Below are positions 13,781 through 15,688 of a DNA stretch of 15,688 nucleotides, one piece after another. Position 1 is the stretch's first letter. Every line of letters starts with the position of its first letter. The DNA is taken from contig WGDG01000089.1 of NCBI GenBank assembly GCA_015493425.1, positions 1 through 15,688 of the forward strand, in the 5' to 3' direction. This DNA is from Sulfurovum sp. (GTDB lineage: Bacteria; Campylobacterota; Campylobacteria; Campylobacterales; Sulfurovaceae). Under the pieces are notes generated by a model. It did not search any database. It was given only the letters and a program-made list of their open reading frames with translations, and was not told the DNA's origin. The translations under genes and the position numbers were made by a program.

Positions 13781-14293
13781 TTATAGGTGACGTTCAATAG
13801 TATCCAACACCTTGGCAATCTCCACATCATCCAGTTTACCAAACTTCTTGTAAAGCAGTTTGCCATTTGTGTCAAACACCAATACATCCGATGCATCATC
13901 AGCGAGCTGCCACTGCTTGACAAGGACTTTGTGTTTGTCTTTGACATATACGGTATCCGGAAACTCTTTTTGTTTTTTCTTCAGTAGTGATTCAAGCAGT
14001 ATGTTTGGCATCCATGTCGCCGCAAGGTTGATGACGGCGACCGATGCAAACTTCTTTCGGTCAAAATGGCGCTTTTTAAGTACCTGTGTCAGTGCGTCAT
14101 TCGTTTTACGTTCATCTGGATCAACATAAAAAAGAATGTAGACTTTCCCTTTGAGCATACTTGAATGCCAGGCACTCCCGTCTACTTTGGCACCTTCATC
14201 ACCATTTAAGACCACTTTCGGTGGTACTTTGCCAACTTCAATTGCCATACCACATTGTATAAGCAGTACTACAGCTATCATAATCTTCTTCAT
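13781..14293 (-). CDS. YtfJ-like periplasmic thioredoxin-fold protein
   Basis: This is a 170-residue exported protein. A cleavable signal peptide (MKKIMIAVVLLIQCGMA, cleavage probably near residue 17) precedes a thioredoxin-like fold. The pattern GKVYILFYVDPDERKTNDALTQ, then the central VINLAATWMP and the later VKQWQLADDASDVLVFD resemble E. coli YtfJ (WQLDEESSAVVVLD at the equivalent place). It has no CXXC pair, so it is not an ordinary disulfide oxidoreductase; YtfJ itself has no established function. GGGAG lies seven bases upstream of the ATG. It is divergent from ppa with about 89 bp between start codons, and no operon partner is seen. Confidence 0.8.
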   Translation of the reverse strand: MKKIMIAVVLLIQCGMAIEVGKVPPKVVLNGDEGAKVDGSAWHSSMLKGKVYILFYVDPDERKTNDALTQVLKKRHFDRKKFASVAVINLAATWMPNILLESLLKKKQKEFPDTVYVKDKHKVLVKQWQLADDASDVLVFDTNGKLLYKKFGKLDDVEIAKVLDTIERHL

Positions 14294-14319
14294 TGTACAC
14301 TCCCGATTCTTGATACCAA

Positions 14320-14325
14320 ATCATA
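14320..14325 (-). promoter_or_regulatory. Possible -10 of the YtfJ-like gene
   Basis: TATGAT on the minus strand in the context GTTATGATTTGG, 26 bases before the ATG at 14293. No -35 is evident. Confidence 0.4.
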
Positions 14326-14341
14326 ACATTATTATCGATTT

Positions 14342-14347
14342 TATGCT
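14342..14347 (+). promoter_or_regulatory. Possible -10 of ppa
   Basis: TATGCT after an A/T-rich run, 35 bases before the ppa ATG. The ribosome site GGAG is at 14372-14375. Confidence 0.35.
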
Positions 14348-14382
14348 ACCATTAGCCCAAATTTAACCTATGGAGATATCGA

Positions 14383-14901
14383 ATGGATATTACTAAAATC
14401 GGACACGGCGAATGCCCTGACAACGTTAAAGTCATCATTGAGGTACCCCTCAACTCAAACATCAAATATGAAATCGACAAAGACTCCGGTGCGGTCGAAG
14501 TAGACAGAGTACTCTTCTCTGCGGTACACTACCCGGCAAACTACGGTTTTGTCGCCAATACACTCTCAGATGACGGTGATCCGGCAGATGTTCTTGTACT
14601 CTGCGACTACAAACTTCAGGCAGGTTCTTTCATCAAATGCCGTCTTGTAGGTGTACTGCTGACAGAAGATGAAAAGGGCGGTGATGAAAAACTCCTTGCT
14701 GTACCAACTGAAAAAATCGACCCTACTTATGCCAATATTCAGGATCTTTCAGACATTCCTGAAGCAACACTCAACCGCATTAAAAACTTCTTTGAAACAT
14801 ACAAAATGCTCGAGCCTGGCAAATGGGTCAAGGTAAGCGGATTCAAAGACAAAGCAGCAGCGACTGAAATTCTTGAGCAAGCGATTAAAAACTATAAATA
14901 G
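14383..14901 (+). CDS. ppa: Inorganic pyrophosphatase (family I)
   Basis: This 172-residue cytoplasmic enzyme hydrolyses pyrophosphate to two phosphates and so pulls biosynthetic reactions forward. The family I signature DDGDPADVLVL (63-73) carries the metal-binding aspartates 64, 66 and 69. Other active-site segments are NSNIKYEIDKDSG (24-36), Arg42, HYPANYG (49-55) and VPTEKIDPTY. The length fits the bacterial hexameric type. GGAG seven bases upstream supports the ATG at 14383. The gene stands alone and ends in a long palindrome shared with the convergent toxin-antitoxin locus. Confidence 0.97.
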   Translation: MDITKIGHGECPDNVKVIIEVPLNSNIKYEIDKDSGAVEVDRVLFSAVHYPANYGFVANTLSDDGDPADVLVLCDYKLQAGSFIKCRLVGVLLTEDEKGGDEKLLAVPTEKIDPTYANIQDLSDIPEATLNRIKNFFETYKMLEPGKWVKVSGFKDKAAATEILEQAIKNYK

Positions 14902-14905
14902 CCCT

Positions 14906-14935
14906 GTAGGGTGTTGTCCCCAGACAACACCCTAC
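14906..14935. repeat. GTAG-headed palindrome, copy 3 (REP-like)
   Basis: A perfect 13-bp stem, 14906-14918 paired with 14923-14935, surrounds the loop CCCA. It carries the same GTAG head and GGTGTTGTC/GACAACACC core as the pair at 5696-5786, but here the head is matched by CTAC so both strands look alike. It begins five bases after the ppa stop and lies six bases from the GNAT toxin stop. It could act as a two-way terminator, though no T-run follows on the plus strand. Confidence 0.8.
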
Positions 14936-14941
14936 TCCCCT

Positions 14942-15460
14942 TTATAAACTCTTCTCTATCGTTTTCGTAGCCAAAAACATACTTTTTGCATAGGGCCGTA
15001 TATCCAATGTACCCGATACTATATCTATCTCCTCAAATCCATACGCTTCATAAAACCCTACACTATTTTCTTTTGCATCTACTACCAAAGCAAAACAGCC
15101 AAACTTCTCCTTCTGCTTTTGTGTAAGTTGTAGTGCAAACTTTAAAAGTTGTTTCCCTATGCCTATGTTTTGGTATTTTATATCTACGCCTAATCGTGTA
15201 AGCCGAAGTATAGGCAAGGGGTACTTTGGAAGTTTTTTGCTATGTTCGCTTGAGAAGTCTTCTATGCGTACACTACCGGCACTCACACTTAAATATCCTA
15301 TGATAATATCTTCTGCAACGGCAACGTATGTCGTCCCTATATAATGTTTAAACTGATTTTGTTTGGCGTACTGTCTTAAGAATTGATTGAGCTCTACGAT
15401 GCCGCAATCAAAATATGACAGGTTGTCATTTTTTTGAAGCGGTCGTATCTCAATCTTCAT
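14942..15460 (-). CDS. GNAT-family acetyltransferase toxin (TacT/AtaT-like)
   Basis: This 172-residue GNAT protein carries the acetyl-CoA pyrophosphate loop QNIGIG (97-102) after the strand LRLTRLGVDIKY (85-96), and VDAKENSVGFYEAYGF (127-142), where a tyrosine in FYEAYGF is the usual general acid. In toxins of this family (TacT, AtaT) the enzyme acetylates the amino group of aminoacyl-tRNA and stops translation. The assignment as toxin rests on the fold, the length (about 160-175) and the upstream RHH gene that it overlaps by 11 bp. A ribosomal or metabolic acetyltransferase is a less likely alternative. Confidence 0.82.
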   Translation of the reverse strand: MKIEIRPLQKNDNLSYFDCGIVELNQFLRQYAKQNQFKHYIGTTYVAVAEDIIIGYLSVSAGSVRIEDFSSEHSKKLPKYPLPILRLTRLGVDIKYQNIGIGKQLLKFALQLTQKQKEKFGCFALVVDAKENSVGFYEAYGFEEIDIVSGTLDIRPYAKSMFLATKTIEKSL

Positions 15461-15688
15461 GCATCAGAGCTTTGAGTTTCTTGTTTGGTTCTCTGTTTTC
15501 AAGCGCAACAAGAGCTTTAAAATTTTCTTCTGTTACACTTAGTTGACTGGGTACGATAAAGCTGCCGGGTATTTCATGTAACGCATTCAGATAATAGTCC
15601 AAAGCATTTTGTATCAGATACCCTTTTTTAAGTCCGTGTGCCGAAGAGTAACGCTCCATCTTCTCTTTGATATCATCTTCTATATAGG
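15450..15688 (-). CDS. RHH (TacA/DUF1778-like) antitoxin, 5' end cut by window
   Basis: The frame is open to the right edge of the window, so the start and first residues are missing. What is visible is the second half of a ribbon-helix-helix domain (IEDDIKEKMERY, then GLKKGYLIQNALDYYLNAL). A C-terminal segment follows (about SVTEENFKALVALENREPNKKLKALM) of the kind that wraps and blocks the GNAT toxin in TacA-like antitoxins. An internal methionine at 15659 lies inside the RHH helix and is not a credible start. The antitoxin stop overlaps the toxin start by 11 bp, the order antitoxin then toxin being typical. Such antitoxins normally repress their own promoter, which would lie outside this window. 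Confidence 0.8.
   Translation of the reverse strand, partial: YIEDDIKEKMERYSSAHGLKKGYLIQNALDYYLNALHEIPGSFIVPSQLSVTEENFKALVALENREPNKKLKALMHED

Noticed and set aside
15450..15659. Antitoxin starting at the internal ATG (69 residues)
   Set aside because: The frame continues upstream with RHH-like residues (IEDDIKEK) to the window edge; this ATG lies inside a helix.

Overview
The window looks like chromosomal DNA of a Campylobacterota (Epsilonproteobacteria) member, most like the Sulfurovum/Sulfurimonas group. This rests on the style of the proteins (short LeuD, separate GlyS beta chain, RpoD with an acidic spacer, stand-alone biotin carboxylase) and on A/T-rich promoters where only a TATAAT-like -10 is clear. 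I could not run a database search, so the genus is an inference. Genes are tightly packed. No rRNA, tRNA, CRISPR array, insertion sequence or prophage gene was seen.

Layout. 1-128: a block of heptamer tandem repeats and hairpins running into the 3' end of an MnmC-like FAD oxidoreductase gene (102-1241, -), which lies 5 bp downstream of glyS (1247-3295, -). 3415-4188 (+): an M48 metalloprotease lipoprotein. 4198-5671 (-): purU, trmL and a 44-residue membrane ORF joined to trmL by an ATGA overlap. 5696-5786: a convergent pair of GTAG-headed palindromes. 5796-7363 (-): leuD and leuB, also joined by an ATGA overlap. 7525-9381 (+): rpoD, divergent from leuD. 9403-10866 (-): a biotin carboxylase subunit. 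10964-13772 (+): an AraC/GyrI-type regulator, a CinA-N (molybdopterin-binding fold) protein and an MFS exporter. 13781-14293 (-): a YtfJ-like periplasmic protein. 14383-14901 (+): ppa. 14906-14935: a third GTAG palindrome. 14942 to the right edge (-): a GNAT toxin with its RHH antitoxin, whose 5' end is cut by the window.

Most of the genes are housekeeping: glycine charging, leucine synthesis, one-carbon and tRNA wobble-base chemistry, the primary sigma factor, carboxylation and pyrophosphate removal. The more unusual material is the small-scale repeat architecture. GTAG-headed palindromes resemble REP/BIME elements, and heptanucleotide tandem repeats resemble cyanobacterial STRRs. They occur beside one another, at gene ends, inside one ORF and over one ribosome binding site. 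Other points of interest are the coupled 44-residue membrane ORF, two consecutive genes with apparently leaderless promoters, the regulator/MoCF/exporter cluster and the acetyltransferase toxin-antitoxin pair.
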